From Plantactinospora mayteni (GTDB lineage Bacteria > Actinomycetota > Actinomycetes > Mycobacteriales > Micromonosporaceae): 64,000 bases of DNA. The stretch is taken from NCBI RefSeq assembly GCF_016862935.1, contig NZ_BONX01000048.1, positions 1-64,000 of the forward strand, in the 5' to 3' direction. The notes below the pieces were generated by a model that was given only the letters and a program-made list of their open reading frames with translations, ran no database searches and had not been told where the DNA came from. Each line of letters opens with the position of its first letter. Position 1 is the first letter of the stretch. This document shows positions 51,820 to 62,787 of the stretch, piece after piece. Made by a program: the position numbers and the translations under genes.

Positions 51820-53097
51820 ATGACCACGGTCGACAACGACGCGGACGTCATCGTCGTTGGCGCCGGTCCGGGTGGATCGACAACCGCCTATCACCTGGCC
51901 CGACACGGCGTACGCGTGCTGCTGCTGGAGAAGACCGAGTTCCCCCGGGAGAAGGTCTGCGGGGACGGGCTGACCCCTCGGGCCGTCAAGCAGCTCGTCA
52001 AGCTCGGCGTCGACACCTCGACCGAGGCGGGCTGGCTGCACAACCGGGGACTGCGGGTCATCGGCGGCGGCGTACGTCTCGAACTCGACTGGCCCGAGCT
52101 GGCCAGCTTCCCCAACTACGGGCTGGTCCGGACCAGGCTCGACTTCGACGACCTGCTGGCGAAGCGGGCCGTCGGGGCCGGCGCGGAGCTGCGTACCGGG
52201 ATGAACGTGACCGGGCCGGTGCTCGACGAGGGTGGCCGGGTGGTCGGGGTCACCGCCGAGAGCGGCCCGGAGAAGGCGCCGGCCAGCTTCCGCGCCCCGC
52301 TGGTGATCGCCGCCGACGGCGTCTCCGGGCGGCTTCCACTCGCGCTCGGCCTCAACAAGCGGGAGGACCGGCCGATCGGCGTCGCGGTCCGCCGCTACTA
52401 CCGTTCGCCGGCCAAGCACGACGACAACTACCTGGAGTCGTGGCTGGAACTGCGCAGCAAGGAGCACCCCGACAAGCTGCTGCCCGGGTACGGCTGGATC
52501 TTCGGGATGGGCGACGGCCGGGTCAACGTCGGGCTGGGCGCGCTGAACTCCTCGGCGGCGTTCGGCAAGACCAACTACCGGCGGCTGCTGGTCGACTGGC
52601 TCGCGGCCACCCCGACCGAGTGGGGCATGACCGACGAGACCAACGCGGACGGCCCGATCCTCGGCGCCGCCCTGCCGATGGGCTTCAACCGGGTACCGCA
52701 CTACACCCGGGGCGTGCTGCTGGTCGGCGACTCGGGTGGCATGGTCAACCCGTTCAACGGCGAGGGCATCGCGTACGCGATGGAGTCCGGCGAACTCGCC
52801 GCCGAGATCGTGGTGCAGGCGCTGGCCCGCCCGGCGGGTGCCGAGCGGGAACGTGCGCTGGCCGGTTACCCCGCCGAGCTGAAGGCCCGGTACGGCGGCT
52901 ACTACCGGCTCGGCAACATCTTCGTGAAGATGATCGGCAATCCGCACGTGATGCGGATCGCCACCAAGCACGGCATGCCGCACCCGACCCTGATGCGGTT
53001 CGTGCTCAAGCTGCTGGCGAACCTGACCGATCCGCGCGGCGGGGACGCGATGGACCGGGTCATCAACGCGATGACGAAGGTGGCTCCGGCCGTGTGA
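51820..53097 (+). CDS. menJ: Geranylgeranyl reductase-family flavoprotein (menaquinone reductase MenJ-like)
   Basis: A 425-residue FAD-dependent oxidoreductase. The Rossmann motif DVIVVGAGPGGSTTAYHLARHG is at about 9-30; other family marks are KVCGDGLTPRAVKQL, the FxxWxF-like ESWLEL/GYGWIFGMGDGRVNVGLGAL region and GDSGGMVNPFNGEGIAYAMESGELAA. It is the type that saturates an isoprenoid side chain, in mycobacteria one unit of menaquinone-9. Its place between menG and nuo supports quinone modification. ATG 51820 has GGAGG upstream. The side chain reduced here is inferred. Confidence 0.85.
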   Translation: MTTVDNDADVIVVGAGPGGSTTAYHLARHGVRVLLLEKTEFPREKVCGDGLTPRAVKQLVKLGVDTSTEAGWLHNRGLRVIGGGVRLELDWPELASFPNYGLVRTRLDFDDLLAKRAVGAGAELRTGMNVTGPVLDEGGRVVGVTAESGPEKAPASFRAPLVIAADGVSGRLPLALGLNKREDRPIGVAVRRYYRSPAKHDDNYLESWLELRSKEHPDKLLPGYGWIFGMGDGRVNVGLGALNSSAAFGKTNYRRLLVDWLAATPTEWGMTDETNADGPILGAALPMGFNRVPHYTRGVLLVGDSGGMVNPFNGEGIAYAMESGELAAEIVVQALARPAGAERERALAGYPAELKARYGGYYRLGNIFVKMIGNPHVMRIATKHGMPHPTLMRFVLKLLANLTDPRGGDAMDRVINAMTKVAPAV

Positions 53098-53216
53098 ACG
53101 TCGCCGGGCCCGGGCGCGGGCGCCAGTGGCACCCCGGGCAGCGTCGCCCGGAGGACTGTGAATAGTGTGAATTTGGAAATTGACCGAGGGCCGGGAAGGA
53201 CGAGCAGGGGAAAACG

Positions 53217-53582
53217 ATGTCGCTCTCGCCGTACGTACCCATCATCGGGCTGTTCGCCCTCGCTGCGTTCTTCGCGCTGTTCTCCGTCGCCGCGGCGCGC
53301 TTCGCCGGCCCCCGGCGCTACAACAGAGCCAAGCTCGAGGCGTACGAGTGCGGCATCGAACCGAGCCCGCAGCCGGTCGGCGGCGGCCGGTTCCCGATCA
53401 AGTTCTACCTGACGGCGATGCTGTTCATCGTCTTCGACATCGAGATCATCTTCCTGTACCCGTGGGCGGTGAGCTTCGACATGCTCGGGCTCTTCGGCTT
53501 CGTGGAGATGGTGCTGTTCATCGTCGCGGTCTTCGTCGCGTACGCCTATGTCTGGCGGCGTGGCGGCCTGGACTGGGACTGA
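53217..53582 (+). CDS. nuoA: NADH-quinone oxidoreductase subunit A
   Basis: A 121-residue membrane subunit of complex I with three helices (about 6-29, 63-86 and 89-113). The conserved [11 protein letters not shown] loop contains the redox-switch cysteine near the quinone site, and [11 protein letters not shown] is intact. ATG 53217 follows GCAGGGG. It heads the nuo operon. The upstream 120 bp after the menJ-type gene hold two TGTGAAT direct repeats that may be regulatory. Confidence 0.95.
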   Translation: MSLSPYVPIIGLFALAAFFALFSVAAARFAGPRRYNRAKLEAYECGIEPSPQPVGGGRFPIKFYLTAMLFIVFDIEIIFLYPWAVSFDMLGLFGFVEMVLFIVAVFVAYAYVWRRGGLDWD

Positions 53583-53595
53583 GGGAGGTCGTCAG

Positions 53596-54270
53596 ATGGG
53601 TATCGAGGAGAAGCTCCCGTCCGGGATCCTGCTCACCTCGGTCGAGAAGCTGGTCAACTGGTCCCGGAAGTCGTCGTTCTGGGGCGCCACCTTCGGCCTG
53701 GCCTGCTGCGCCATCGAGATGATGGCGGCCGGTGGCTCCCACTACGACCTCGGCCGGTGGGGCATGGAGGTGTTCCGGGCCTCGCCGCGCCAGGCGGACC
53801 TGATGATCGTGGCCGGCCGGGTGAGTCAGAAGATGGCCCCGGTGCTGCGCCAGATCTACGACCAGATGGCCGAGCCGCGCTGGGTGATCTCGATGGGCGT
53901 CTGCGCCAGCAGCGGCGGCATGTTCAACAACTACGCGATCGTGCAGGGCGTCGACCACGTGGTGCCGGTCGACATGTACCTGCCCGGCTGTCCGCCCCGG
54001 CCGGAGATGCTGATCGACGCGATCCTCAAGCTGCGCGAGAAGATCGGCCACGAGCCGCTCGGCCCGAACGGCCGCAAGATGCTGGAGGCGCGTCGGGCCC
54101 GTGGCGACATCCCAGTCGTGGCGCCCGGTTCGATGCCGTCGTCGTACCGCAACGACAAGGCGCGGCGGGCCGAGTGGACCCGGGCGGTCGCCGAGGGGCG
54201 CGAGGAGCAGCTCCGGATCGAGAACTGGATGAAGGCGCAGAACCACCTGGTGGGAAGGGCGGACCGGTGA
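53596..54270 (+). CDS. nuoB: NADH-quinone oxidoreductase subunit B
   Basis: A 224-residue hydrophilic subunit carrying cluster N2, the last Fe-S centre before quinone. The ligands are the adjacent pair C37-C38 (GLACCAIEM), C103 (GVCASSGG) and C132 (PGCPPRPE). A longer charged C-terminus than in the minimal NuoB (about 170-224) is typical of actinobacteria. It starts 13 nt after nuoA with GGGAGG upstream; its stop overlaps the nuoC start (GTGA). Confidence 0.95.
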   Translation: MGIEEKLPSGILLTSVEKLVNWSRKSSFWGATFGLACCAIEMMAAGGSHYDLGRWGMEVFRASPRQADLMIVAGRVSQKMAPVLRQIYDQMAEPRWVISMGVCASSGGMFNNYAIVQGVDHVVPVDMYLPGCPPRPEMLIDAILKLREKIGHEPLGPNGRKMLEARRARGDIPVVAPGSMPSSYRNDKARRAEWTRAVAEGREEQLRIENWMKAQNHLVGRADR

Positions 54271-55007
54271 GCGAGCCCAGCAAACCCGAGCAGAACGGTG
54301 GCGGCGTGCCGGTGTCCCGGCCGCCGGTGGGGGCGACCAGCGGGGCGCCGGCCGAACTGCCCCCGGCCAGCCCGGCCGGGCGCGGCATGTTCGGCATCTC
54401 CGGCAGCGGCGACACCTCCGGCTTCGGCGGACTGGTGCGGCAGCGGGTCGACGTGGTGGACAGCCCTCGGCCGTACGGCGGCTACTTCGACGAGGTCGCC
54501 GATGCGCTGGAGGAGGCGTACCCGGGCTTCGCCGACGCGATCGAGCAGGTCGTGGTCGACCGGGGCGAGCTGACCCTGCACATCCGCGCCGAGCGGATCG
54601 CCGAGGTCTGCCAGGTGCTCCGGGACGACGCGGCGCTCCGCTTCGAGCTCTGCTCCTCGGTCTCCGGGGTCGACTACCTCGGCACCGACCAGCGCCGGCT
54701 GCACGTCGTCTACCAGCTCACCTCGATGACCTACCGCCGGCAGCTCCGGCTGGAGGTCGCGGTCACCGCCGAGCAGCCCCGGGTGCCGAGCGTCACCTCG
54801 GTCTACCCCACGGCGGACTGGCAGGAGCGGGAGGCGTACGACATGTTCGGCGTCGTCTTCGACGGCCACCCCGGCCTGACCCGGATCCTGATGCCGGACG
54901 ACTGGGAGGGCTACCCGCAGCGCAAGGACTACCCGCTCGGCGGTGTACCGGTCGAGTACAAGGGCGCCGAGATCCCACCGCCCGACCAGCGGAGGTCGTA
55001 CCAATGA
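54267..55007 (+). CDS. nuoC: NADH-quinone oxidoreductase subunit C
   Basis: A 246-residue 30-kDa-type subunit of the peripheral arm. A Pro/Gly/Ser-rich N-terminal extension (about 1-65) precedes the conserved domain, which ends with [53 protein letters not shown], the standard NuoC signature. GTG 54267 overlaps the nuoB stop and the gene ends ATGA into nuoD, so subunits B, C and D are made in step. Confidence 0.94.
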   Translation: MSEPSKPEQNGGGVPVSRPPVGATSGAPAELPPASPAGRGMFGISGSGDTSGFGGLVRQRVDVVDSPRPYGGYFDEVADALEEAYPGFADAIEQVVVDRGELTLHIRAERIAEVCQVLRDDAALRFELCSSVSGVDYLGTDQRRLHVVYQLTSMTYRRQLRLEVAVTAEQPRVPSVTSVYPTADWQEREAYDMFGVVFDGHPGLTRILMPDDWEGYPQRKDYPLGGVPVEYKGAEIPPPDQRRSYQ

Positions 55008-56338
55008 GCACGTCGACGAACCCGAGCTACGCCGAGTCCCGGGAGACCACCGAGGGTCGGGTCTTCACCGTCACCGGTGGCGACTGGGACCAGGTGGTCA
55101 GCGGGCACGACCCGATCAACGACGAGCGGATCATCGTCAACATGGGTCCGCAGCACCCGTCGACGCACGGCGTGCTCCGGCTGATCCTGGAGCTGGAGGG
55201 CGAGACCGTCCGGGAGGCCCGGGCGGTGGTCGGCTATCTGCACACCGGGATCGAGAAGAACCTCGAATACCGCAACTGGGTGCAGGGCAGCACGTTCGTC
55301 ACCCGGATGGACTACCTCTCGCCGCTGTTCAACGAGACGGCCTACAGCCTCGCCGTGGAGAAGCTGCTCGGCATCACCGACGAGGTGACCGAGCGGGCCA
55401 CCACGATCCGGGTACTGATGATGGAGCTGAACCGGATCTCCTCGCACCTGGTCTGGATCGCCACCACGGCGATGGAGCTGGGCGCGGTCAACGTGATGCT
55501 CTACGGCTTCCGCGAGCGTGAGTACGTGCTGGAGATCTTCGAGCTGGTCACCGGCCTGCGGATGAACATGGCGTACGTCCGGCCGGGCGGGGTCGCCCAG
55601 GACGTCCCGGACGAGGCGATCGTCAAGATCCGCGAGTTCCTGAAGCTGCTGCCGAAGAAGCTGAAGGAATACGAGGACATGCTCTCCGGCCAGCCGATCT
55701 GGCTGGAGCGGACCAAGGACGTGGCGGTGCTCGACGTCACCGGCTGCCTGGCGCTCGGCATCACCGGTCCGGTGCTCCGCTCGGCCGGGCTGCCCTGGGA
55801 CATCCGCAAGACGATGCCGTACTGCGGTTACGAGAACTACGAGTTCGACGTGCCGACCACCGAGAGCGGTGACGTCTGGGGCCGCTACCTGGTCCGGATG
55901 GCCGAGATGCGGGAGTCGCTCAAGCTCGTCGAGCAGGCACTCGACCGGCTCCGCCCCGGCCCGATCATGGTGGCCGACAAGAAGATCGCCTGGCCCGCGC
56001 AGCTCGCCATCGGCGTGGACGGGATGGGCAACTCGCTGGAGCACGTTGCCAAGATCATGGGTCAGTCGATGGAGTCGCTGATCCACCACTTCAAGCTGGT
56101 CACCGAGGGCTTCCGGGTGCCACCGGGCCAGGTCTACGTCGGGATCGAGGCGCCCCGTGGCGAGTTGGGCGTACACGCGGTCTCCGACGGGGGCACCCGG
56201 CCGTACCGGGTGCACTACCGCGAGCCCAGCTTCGTCAACCTCCAGGCGCTGCCGGCGATGGCCGAGGGCGGCCTGATCGCGGACGTGATCGCGGGCGGCG
56301 CGTCGCTGGACCCGGTGATGGGTGGGTGTGATCGCTAG
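55004..56338 (+). CDS. nuoD: NADH-quinone oxidoreductase subunit D
   Basis: A 444-residue 49-kDa-type subunit that forms the quinone-binding cavity with NuoB. Signatures include [15 protein letters not shown]-like [32 protein letters not shown] (the quinone-site His and Thr/Tyr region), [10 protein letters not shown]-type [20 protein letters not shown] and the C-terminal [18 protein letters not shown]-type ending. Length is normal. ATG 55004 overlaps nuoC by 4 nt; the stop TAG shares one base with the nuoE GTG. Confidence 0.95.
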   Translation: MSTSTNPSYAESRETTEGRVFTVTGGDWDQVVSGHDPINDERIIVNMGPQHPSTHGVLRLILELEGETVREARAVVGYLHTGIEKNLEYRNWVQGSTFVTRMDYLSPLFNETAYSLAVEKLLGITDEVTERATTIRVLMMELNRISSHLVWIATTAMELGAVNVMLYGFREREYVLEIFELVTGLRMNMAYVRPGGVAQDVPDEAIVKIREFLKLLPKKLKEYEDMLSGQPIWLERTKDVAVLDVTGCLALGITGPVLRSAGLPWDIRKTMPYCGYENYEFDVPTTESGDVWGRYLVRMAEMRESLKLVEQALDRLRPGPIMVADKKIAWPAQLAIGVDGMGNSLEHVAKIMGQSMESLIHHFKLVTEGFRVPPGQVYVGIEAPRGELGVHAVSDGGTRPYRVHYREPSFVNLQALPAMAEGGLIADVIAGGASLDPVMGGCDR

Positions 56339-57480
56339 TGACTGAGTCCCAGTTTGGCAACGCGGCGTCCCGGCTGGACGGCCTGCTGACCGGCCCGGGC
56401 AGTGAGGTACCGGCACAGCGCAACGGCGGGCCACGCAGCGCCGACCTGCACGCGAAGCTCGACGAGCGGGCGCGGGAGATCGTCGCCCGCTATCCGGCCG
56501 ACCGGTCCCGCTCGGCGCTGCTGCCGCTGCTGCACCTGGTGCAGTCCGAGGAGGGGTACGTCTCCCCGGCCGGCGTGGAGTTCTGCGCCGACGTACTCGG
56601 GCTGAACAAGGCGCAGGTCGGCGCGGTGGCCACCTTCTACACCATGTACAAGCGCCGGCCGACCGGCGACTGGCTGGTCAGCGTCTGCACCAACACCATG
56701 TGCAACGTGCTCGGCGGGCAGCAGGTCTACGACACCCTGACCGAGCACCTCGGGGTCGGGCACGACGAGACCACCCCGGACGGCAAGATCACCCTGGAGC
56801 ACGCCGAGTGCCTGGCGGCCTGCGACTACGGCCCGGTGATGACCGTCAACTACGACTTCTTCGACCAGGTCGACCCGGACGCGGCGGTCGCTGTCGTCAA
56901 CGAGCTGCGCGCGGGCGGTCGTCCGCAGCCCAGCCGGGGCGCCCGGCTCTGCACCCTCAAGGAGATGTCGCGGCAACTGGCCGGCTTCGCCGACCCGCGC
57001 GCGGAGGCGGTGGCCGACGGGCTGGCCGGCGACCCGACGCTGGCCGGGCTGCGGCTGGCCCAGCAGCACGGCATCTCGGTGGCCGGCTACGACCCGAACA
57101 CCCCGATCAAGGGCAGCCAGACCGGTGACAAGCCGGCCCCGGCGACCACCCGGCCGGCCGCCGCCACCGGCAGCACCGCGCCGGACGTGAAGGCGCCGGA
57201 CGGCAAGTCGCCGCAGATCCGTACCGCCGAGACCCGGAACCCGGACGCCAGGACCGCGGTTCCGGACGCGCCCGGGGCGGCGGCGCCGGTCGACGGCACG
57301 CCGCCCGGCCCGGCCGACGCGAAGGCCGCCGAGGAGGCCGGCACCGCCGCCAACAGGCCGGCCAGCGACGCCAAGCCGGCCGGCGACGGCGGTACGGACG
57401 CGCAGGAGCGCTCGCTGAAGTCGGCTGCGAGTGAGCCTGCCAGCCCCGCAGTCGCGAGCGAAGAGGAGGCCGACAAGTGA
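56338..57480 (+). CDS. nuoE: NADH-quinone oxidoreductase subunit E with long disordered tail
   Basis: A 380-residue 24-kDa-type subunit; a usual NuoE has about 170-250 residues. The thioredoxin-like domain has its [2Fe-2S] ligands at C117, C122, C158 and C162 (CTNTMC and CLAACDYG). After about residue 245 comes a 135-residue Pro/Ala/Asp/Lys-rich tail without predicted order, whose last 20 residues are encoded by a dispersed repeat also found ahead of nuoH. GTG 56338 shares a base with the nuoD stop. It accepts electrons via NuoF; the tail has no known counterpart in E. coli. Confidence 0.92.
   Translation: MTESQFGNAASRLDGLLTGPGSEVPAQRNGGPRSADLHAKLDERAREIVARYPADRSRSALLPLLHLVQSEEGYVSPAGVEFCADVLGLNKAQVGAVATFYTMYKRRPTGDWLVSVCTNTMCNVLGGQQVYDTLTEHLGVGHDETTPDGKITLEHAECLAACDYGPVMTVNYDFFDQVDPDAAVAVVNELRAGGRPQPSRGARLCTLKEMSRQLAGFADPRAEAVADGLAGDPTLAGLRLAQQHGISVAGYDPNTPIKGSQTGDKPAPATTRPAAATGSTAPDVKAPDGKSPQIRTAETRNPDARTAVPDAPGAAAPVDGTPPGPADAKAAEEAGTAANRPASDAKPAGDGGTDAQERSLKSAASEPASPAVASEEEADK
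57429..57463 (+). repeat. Dispersed GAGTGAGC...CGCAGTCGCGA element within nuoE
   Basis: This 35-bp stretch in the nuoE tail matches 61299-61333 upstream of nuoH at about 32 of 35 positions, and more loosely 61345-61369. It is read in frame here and lies just before the nuoF ribosome binding site. Confidence 0.75.
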
Positions 57481-58796
57481 CCACGACGCCTCGGCGGGAG
57501 ACGCTGGAGAAGCTGACCCCGGTGCTCACCAAGCGCTGGCTGTCGCCGGACGCCTGGCGGCTCGACGTCTACCAGCGGCTGGACGGCTACGCGGCACTGC
57601 GCAAGGCGCTCGCCGCGCACCCGGACGACCTGATCCAGCTCGTCAAGGACTCCGGCCTGCGCGGCCGGGGCGGCGCAGGCTTCCCGACCGGGCTCAAGTG
57701 GGGCTTCATCCCGCAGGGCGACGGCAAGCCGCACTACCTGGTGGTCAACGCCGACGAGGGCGAGCCGGGCACCTGCAAGGACCTGCCGCTGATGACCCAC
57801 GACCCGCACTCGCTGGTCGAGGGCGTGATCATCGCCTCGTACGCGATCCGGGCCAACCGCGCCTACATCTACATCCGGGGCGAGGCGGTGCACGCGGCCC
57901 GGCGGCTGCGCAACGCCGTGCAGGAGGCGTACCAGGCCGGGTATCTCGGGAAGAACATCCTCGGTACCGGCTTCGACCTGGACCTGGTGGTGCACAGCGG
58001 GGCCGGGGCGTACATCTGCGGCGAGGAGACGGCGCTGCTGGACTCGCTGGAGGGGTTCCGGGGCCAGCCCCGGCTGCGCCCGCCGTTCCCGGCGACCCAC
58101 GGCCTGTACGCCTGCCCGACCGTGGTCAACAACGTCGGCACCATCGCCAGCGTTCCGTACATCGTGCTGGGCGGGGCCGCCTGGTGGAAGAGCATGGGCA
58201 CCGAGAAGTCCTCCGGGCCGATGATCTACTCCCTCTCCGGCCGGATCAACAACCCGGGGCAGTACGAAGCCGGCCTCGGCATCACACTGCGCGAGCTGAT
58301 CGAGCTGGCCGGCGGCATGCAGCCCGGACACAACCTGCGGTTCTGGACCCCGGGCGGCTCGTCGACCCCGCTGCTCACCGCCGAGCACCTGGACGTACCG
58401 CTGGACTTCGAGGGGGTGGCGGCGGCCGGCTCGATCCTCGGCACCACCGCGACCCAGATCTTCTCCGACCAGGACTGCCCGGTCTACGCGACCTACCGGT
58501 GGCTGGAGTTCTATCACCACGAGTCGTGCGGGAAGTGCACGCCGTGCCGGGAGGGCAACTACTGGATGGTCCGCACCTACCGGCGGATCCTGGCCGGGCA
58601 GGGCACCCACGAGGACCTGGCCACCCTGCTGGACACCTGCGACAACATCCTCGGCCGCTCGTTCTGCGGCCTCGGTGACGGCGCGACCAGCCCGGTGACC
58701 TCCTCGTTGCAGTACTTCAAGCAGGACTACCTCGACTACATCGAGGGCCGGACGGCTCCCAAGCTGTCGGAGAAGACCCTGGTAGGAGCCCACTAA
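57477..58796 (+). CDS. nuoF: NADH-quinone oxidoreductase subunit F
   Basis: A 439-residue 51-kDa-type subunit that binds NADH and FMN and carries one [4Fe-4S] cluster. Signatures are the NADH-binding [18 protein letters not shown], the FMN-binding [13 protein letters not shown] and [19 protein letters not shown], and the cluster motif [13 protein letters not shown] with a later cysteine in [17 protein letters not shown] 57477 overlaps the nuoE stop (GTGA) and follows GAGGAGG. The stop shares a base with the nuoG ATG. Confidence 0.96.
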   Translation: MTTTPRRETLEKLTPVLTKRWLSPDAWRLDVYQRLDGYAALRKALAAHPDDLIQLVKDSGLRGRGGAGFPTGLKWGFIPQGDGKPHYLVVNADEGEPGTCKDLPLMTHDPHSLVEGVIIASYAIRANRAYIYIRGEAVHAARRLRNAVQEAYQAGYLGKNILGTGFDLDLVVHSGAGAYICGEETALLDSLEGFRGQPRLRPPFPATHGLYACPTVVNNVGTIASVPYIVLGGAAWWKSMGTEKSSGPMIYSLSGRINNPGQYEAGLGITLRELIELAGGMQPGHNLRFWTPGGSSTPLLTAEHLDVPLDFEGVAAAGSILGTTATQIFSDQDCPVYATYRWLEFYHHESCGKCTPCREGNYWMVRTYRRILAGQGTHEDLATLLDTCDNILGRSFCGLGDGATSPVTSSLQYFKQDYLDYIEGRTAPKLSEKTLVGAH

Positions 58797-61291
58797 TGAC
58801 GGACGTTGCGAAGCAGGTCGATACCGTCACGCTCACCATCGACGGCATCGAGGTGACGGCACCGAAGGGTGCGCTGCTGATCCGGGTCGCCGAACAGCTC
58901 GGCATCGAGATCCCCCGGTTCTGCGACCACCCGCTGCTCGCCCCGGCCGGCGCCTGCCGGCAGTGCCTGGTCGACGTGGAGGGGCAGCGCAAGCCGGTCG
59001 CCTCCTGCACCCAGACCGTCGCCGACGGCATGGTGGTACGCACCCAGCTCACCTCTCCGGTCGCCAAGAAGGCGCAGGAGGGGATCATGGAGCTGCTCCT
59101 GGTCAACCACCCGCTCGACTGCCCGATGTGCGACAAGGGCGGCGAGTGCCCGCTGCAGAACCAGGCGATGTCCACCGGTCGTACCGAGACCCGCTTCCAC
59201 GAGCACAAGCGGGAATACGAGAAGCCGGTCAACATCTCCAGCCAGGTCCTGCTGGACCGCGAGCGCTGCGTACTCTGCCAGCGCTGTACCCGGTTCTCCG
59301 AGGAGATCGCCGGGGACAAGTTCATCGACCTGATGGGCCGGTCCAGCGCCGAGGAGATCAACGTCTACCGGGACGAGTACTACGGCGAGGAGGGCGACGA
59401 GGGCGACGTCCCGTTCAACTCGTACTTCTCCGGGAACACGGTGCAGATCTGCCCGGTCGGCGCGCTGACCGGCGCACAATACCGGTTCCGGGCCCGCCCG
59501 TTCGACCTGGTCTCGACGCCGAGCGTCTGCGAGCACTGCTCGGCCGGCTGCGCCCAGCGCACCGACCACCGGCGCGGCAAGGTGATGCGCCGGCTGGCCG
59601 GCGACGACGCGGCGGTGAACGAGGAGTGGAACTGCGACAAGGGCCGCTGGGGCTTCCGGTACGCCACCGCCAACGAGCGGATCACCAGCCCGCTGGTACG
59701 GGACGCCAAGACCGGTGAGCTGCGCGAGGCGTCCTGGAGCGAGGCGTTCGGCGTTGCCGCCGACGGGCTGCGCGAGGCTCGCGACTCGGCACGCGGGGTC
59801 GGGGTACTCACCGGCGGCCGGCTCACCGTCGAGGACGCGTACGCGTACGCCAAGTTCGCCCGGGTGGCGCTGCACAGCAACGACATCGACTTCCGGGCCC
59901 GCCCGCTCTCGGCGGAGGAGGCCCAGTTCCTGGCCAGCACGGTGGCCGGGACGACCGAGGTGACCTACGCCGACGTCGAGCGGGCCCCGGCCGTGGTGGT
60001 CGCCGGGCTGGAGCCGGAGGAGGAGTGCCCGATCCTCTTCCTGCGGCTGCGCAAGGCATACAACAAGCGCGGGCTGAAGGTGCTCGCGCTGGCCCCGTTC
60101 GTGACCCGGGGACTGGCAAAGATCGGTGCGACGGTGCTGACCGCCGCCCCCGGCGACGAGGCCGAGCTGCTGGCCGGGGACGCCTCGGTCGCCGAGGCGC
60201 TGCGCCAGCCCGGCGCGGTGCTGCTGGTCGGCGAGCGGCTGGCCACGGTGCCGGGTGGACTCTCCGCCGCCGCCGAGCTGGCCGAGCGTACCGGCGCCAA
60301 GCTGGCCTGGGTGCCCCGGCGAGCGGGCGACCGCGGCGCGGTGGACGCGGGCTGCCTGCCGAACCTGCTCCCCGGCGGACGGCCGGTGACCGACGCGGCC
60401 GGCCGGGCCGAGTTGGCCGGCGCCTGGGACCTGGCCGCCGGGGTCATCCCGAGCCAGCCCGGCCGGGACACCGACGGCATCATCGCGGCGGCGGCCGACG
60501 GCTCGCTCGGCGCGCTGGTGCTGGCCGGAGTCGACCCGGCCGACCTGGCCGACCCGAGGCTCGCCGAGGAGGCGCTAGACAACGTGCCGTTCCTGGTCAG
60601 CCTGGAGCTGCGGCACAACGCGGTGACCCGCCGCGCCGACGTGGTCTTCCCGGTTGCCCCGGTGGTGGAGAAGGCCGGCAGCTTCCTCGACTGGGAGGGC
60701 CGGCTGCGCACCTTCGAGGCCGTACTGAATACCACCGCGATGACCGACGCCCGGGTGCTGGACGCGATCGCCGCCCAGCTCGACGTGCGGCTCGGCACCG
60801 GCGACGTGAACGGCGTACGCCGCGAGCTGGGCGCGCTGCCGGCGACCAAGGCCAACCGGACCGCCGCCCCGGCGGTCGAGCCGGCCGCGCCGGCCCGGCC
60901 GGGCCCGGGCGAGGCGGTACTGGCCACCTGGCACCAGCTCGTCGACGCCGGCACCCTGACCGAGGGCGACCCGCAGCTCGGCGGCACGGCCCGGCCGCCG
61001 GTGGTCCGGCTCGGCAAGGCCGCCGCCGAGGCGCTGGGGGTGGCCGAGGGCGACGCGGTCACGGTCGGCACCGACCGGGGCGCGCTGACCCTGCCGGCGG
61101 CGATCACCGACCTGCCGGACGGCGTGGTCTGGCTGCCCACCAACTCTCCCGGCGCGAGCGTCCGGCGCGGCCTCGGCGCCACGTCCGGTTCGATCGTCCG
61201 GCTCAGCGCCGGCCCGGCCACCCCGGTCGCCGCCGACGCGGCGGGCAAGCCGGGACCGCTGCTGAACAGCGCTGGAGGTACGTCGCGGTGA
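58796..61291 (+). CDS. nuoG: NADH-quinone oxidoreductase subunit G
   Basis: An 831-residue 75-kDa-type subunit forming the Fe-S wire from NuoF toward NuoI. The N-terminal [2Fe-2S] domain has [22 protein letters not shown]; then come the [13 protein letters not shown] and [13 protein letters not shown] [4Fe-4S] motifs and the CEHCSAGC motif of the extra N7-type cluster. The C-terminal molybdopterin-oxidoreductase-like half (about 225-800) lacks cofactor, as usual. An Ala/Pro linker is near 690-715. ATG 58796 shares one base with the nuoF stop. Confidence 0.95.
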   Translation: MTDVAKQVDTVTLTIDGIEVTAPKGALLIRVAEQLGIEIPRFCDHPLLAPAGACRQCLVDVEGQRKPVASCTQTVADGMVVRTQLTSPVAKKAQEGIMELLLVNHPLDCPMCDKGGECPLQNQAMSTGRTETRFHEHKREYEKPVNISSQVLLDRERCVLCQRCTRFSEEIAGDKFIDLMGRSSAEEINVYRDEYYGEEGDEGDVPFNSYFSGNTVQICPVGALTGAQYRFRARPFDLVSTPSVCEHCSAGCAQRTDHRRGKVMRRLAGDDAAVNEEWNCDKGRWGFRYATANERITSPLVRDAKTGELREASWSEAFGVAADGLREARDSARGVGVLTGGRLTVEDAYAYAKFARVALHSNDIDFRARPLSAEEAQFLASTVAGTTEVTYADVERAPAVVVAGLEPEEECPILFLRLRKAYNKRGLKVLALAPFVTRGLAKIGATVLTAAPGDEAELLAGDASVAEALRQPGAVLLVGERLATVPGGLSAAAELAERTGAKLAWVPRRAGDRGAVDAGCLPNLLPGGRPVTDAAGRAELAGAWDLAAGVIPSQPGRDTDGIIAAAADGSLGALVLAGVDPADLADPRLAEEALDNVPFLVSLELRHNAVTRRADVVFPVAPVVEKAGSFLDWEGRLRTFEAVLNTTAMTDARVLDAIAAQLDVRLGTGDVNGVRRELGALPATKANRTAAPAVEPAAPARPGPGEAVLATWHQLVDAGTLTEGDPQLGGTARPPVVRLGKAAAEALGVAEGDAVTVGTDRGALTLPAAITDLPDGVVWLPTNSPGASVRRGLGATSGSIVRLSAGPATPVAADAAGKPGPLLNSAGGTSR

Positions 61292-61298
61292 GCGCGAG

Positions 61299-61369
61299 GA
61301 GTGAGCTTGCGAGCCCCGCAGTCGCGAACGAAAGGTCGGCGCAGATGAGCCCCGCGGTCGCGTACGAAG
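61299..61369 (+). repeat. Dispersed repeat copies ahead of nuoH
   Basis: A 35-bp copy at 61299-61333 and a shorter, diverged ATGAGCCCCGCGGTCGCGTACGAAG-like copy at 61345-61369 fill the nuoG-nuoH gap. They are close to the element at the 3' end of nuoE. The second copy abuts the GGGAGG ribosome binding site of nuoH. Confidence 0.75.
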
Positions 61370-61379
61370 GGAGGCACCG

Positions 61380-62786
61380 ATGGGTGGCCTGAGCTACCTG
61401 GCCCAGGATCCGACGCTTCAGGACTTCGGCAAGGATCCGTGGTGGCTGGTCCTGATCAAGCTCGTGGCGGCGTTCGTCTTCGCGGTCCTGGCCACGCTGC
61501 TGGGCGTCTGGTTCGAGCGCCGGGTGGTGGCCCGGATGGCCCAGCGGCCCGGCCTGAACCAGATCGGCCCGTTCGGTCTGCTCCAGACCCTCGCCGACGG
61601 CATCAAGATGGCCTTCAAGGAGGACATCCTGCCGAAGTCGGCGGACAAGGTCGTCTACTTCTTCGCGCCGACCATCTCGACGATCTGCGCGGTCACCGCC
61701 CTGTCGGTGGTGCCGTTCGGTCCGATGGTGAGCATCTTCGGCGAGCGGACCCCGCTCCAGGTCACCGACGTCTCGGTGGCCGTACTCGTGCTGCTGGCCT
61801 GCTCCTCGATGGGCGTCTACGGCATCGTGCTCGGCGGCTGGGCCTCCGGCTCGACGTACCCGCTCCTCGGCGGTCTGCGGTCGAGTGCCCAGATGATCTC
61901 GTACGAGGTCGCGATGGGCTTGAGCATCGTCGCGGTCTTCATGACCGCCGGCACCATGTCGACCAGCGGCATCGTCAGCCAACAGGCCGACGGCACCCGG
62001 CTCAACCTCTTCGGCGTGGTCGACCTGCCCGCCCCCGGCTGGTACGCGATCCTGCTGCTGCCGAGCTTCATCATCTTCTTCATCTCCACTGTCGGTGAGA
62101 CCAACCGGGCGCCGTTCGACCTGCCCGAGGCCGAGTCGGAGCTGGTCGCCGGCTTCATGACGGAGTACAGCTCGCTGAAGTTCGCGCTCTTCATGCTCTC
62201 CGAGTACGTCGCCATGGTGACGATGTCGGCGGTCACCACGACGCTCTTCCTCGGTGGCTGGCGGGCACCCTGGCCGATCACGCTCTGGGAGGGCGCGAAC
62301 TCCGGCTGGTGGCCGCTGCTCTGGTTCATGGGCAAGGTCATCGGTCTGGTCTTCATCTTCATCTGGCTGCGCGGCACGCTGCCCCGGCTCCGGTACGACC
62401 AGTTCATGCGGCTGGGCTGGAAGGTGCTGCTGCCGATCAACCTGGTCTGGATCCTGGTCCTGGCCGGCATCCGCACCCTCCAGCAGGAGGACGTCAGCGA
62501 CTCGTACCGCTACTCGTTCATCGCGGGCGCGGTGCTGGTCGTCCTGCTGGTGACGCTGCTCTGGCCGAGCAAGAAGCGGCCACCGCAGCGGACCCTCCAG
62601 GAGAAGGTCAACCGGCGACCGGCCGGCAGCTTCCCACTGCCGCCGATGGATCTCCAGGTGCCACCGAGCCCCCGGACGAGACGGGCGGTCGCCGAGCGGG
62701 AACCGGCGAACGTGGGAGCCGGACAGCGGCCCGGAGCCGGACAGCCGGGCGACGCCGGCACCGGTCACGACGAGAAGGAGGTGTGA
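61380..62786 (+). CDS. nuoH: NADH-quinone oxidoreductase subunit H
   Basis: A 468-residue membrane subunit that joins the peripheral and membrane arms and lines the quinone channel. It has eight hydrophobic segments and the family signatures [78 protein letters not shown] and [22 protein letters not shown]. The final 65 residues are a hydrophilic Pro/Arg-rich extension beyond the usual end. ATG 61380 follows GGGAGG. An 88-bp gap filled by repeats separates it from nuoG, unlike the overlaps elsewhere in the operon. Confidence 0.95.
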   Translation: MGGLSYLAQDPTLQDFGKDPWWLVLIKLVAAFVFAVLATLLGVWFERRVVARMAQRPGLNQIGPFGLLQTLADGIKMAFKEDILPKSADKVVYFFAPTISTICAVTALSVVPFGPMVSIFGERTPLQVTDVSVAVLVLLACSSMGVYGIVLGGWASGSTYPLLGGLRSSAQMISYEVAMGLSIVAVFMTAGTMSTSGIVSQQADGTRLNLFGVVDLPAPGWYAILLLPSFIIFFISTVGETNRAPFDLPEAESELVAGFMTEYSSLKFALFMLSEYVAMVTMSAVTTTLFLGGWRAPWPITLWEGANSGWWPLLWFMGKVIGLVFIFIWLRGTLPRLRYDQFMRLGWKVLLPINLVWILVLAGIRTLQQEDVSDSYRYSFIAGAVLVVLLVTLLWPSKKRPPQRTLQEKVNRRPAGSFPLPPMDLQVPPSPRTRRAVAEREPANVGAGQRPGAGQPGDAGTGHDEKEV

Positions 62787-62787
62787 C

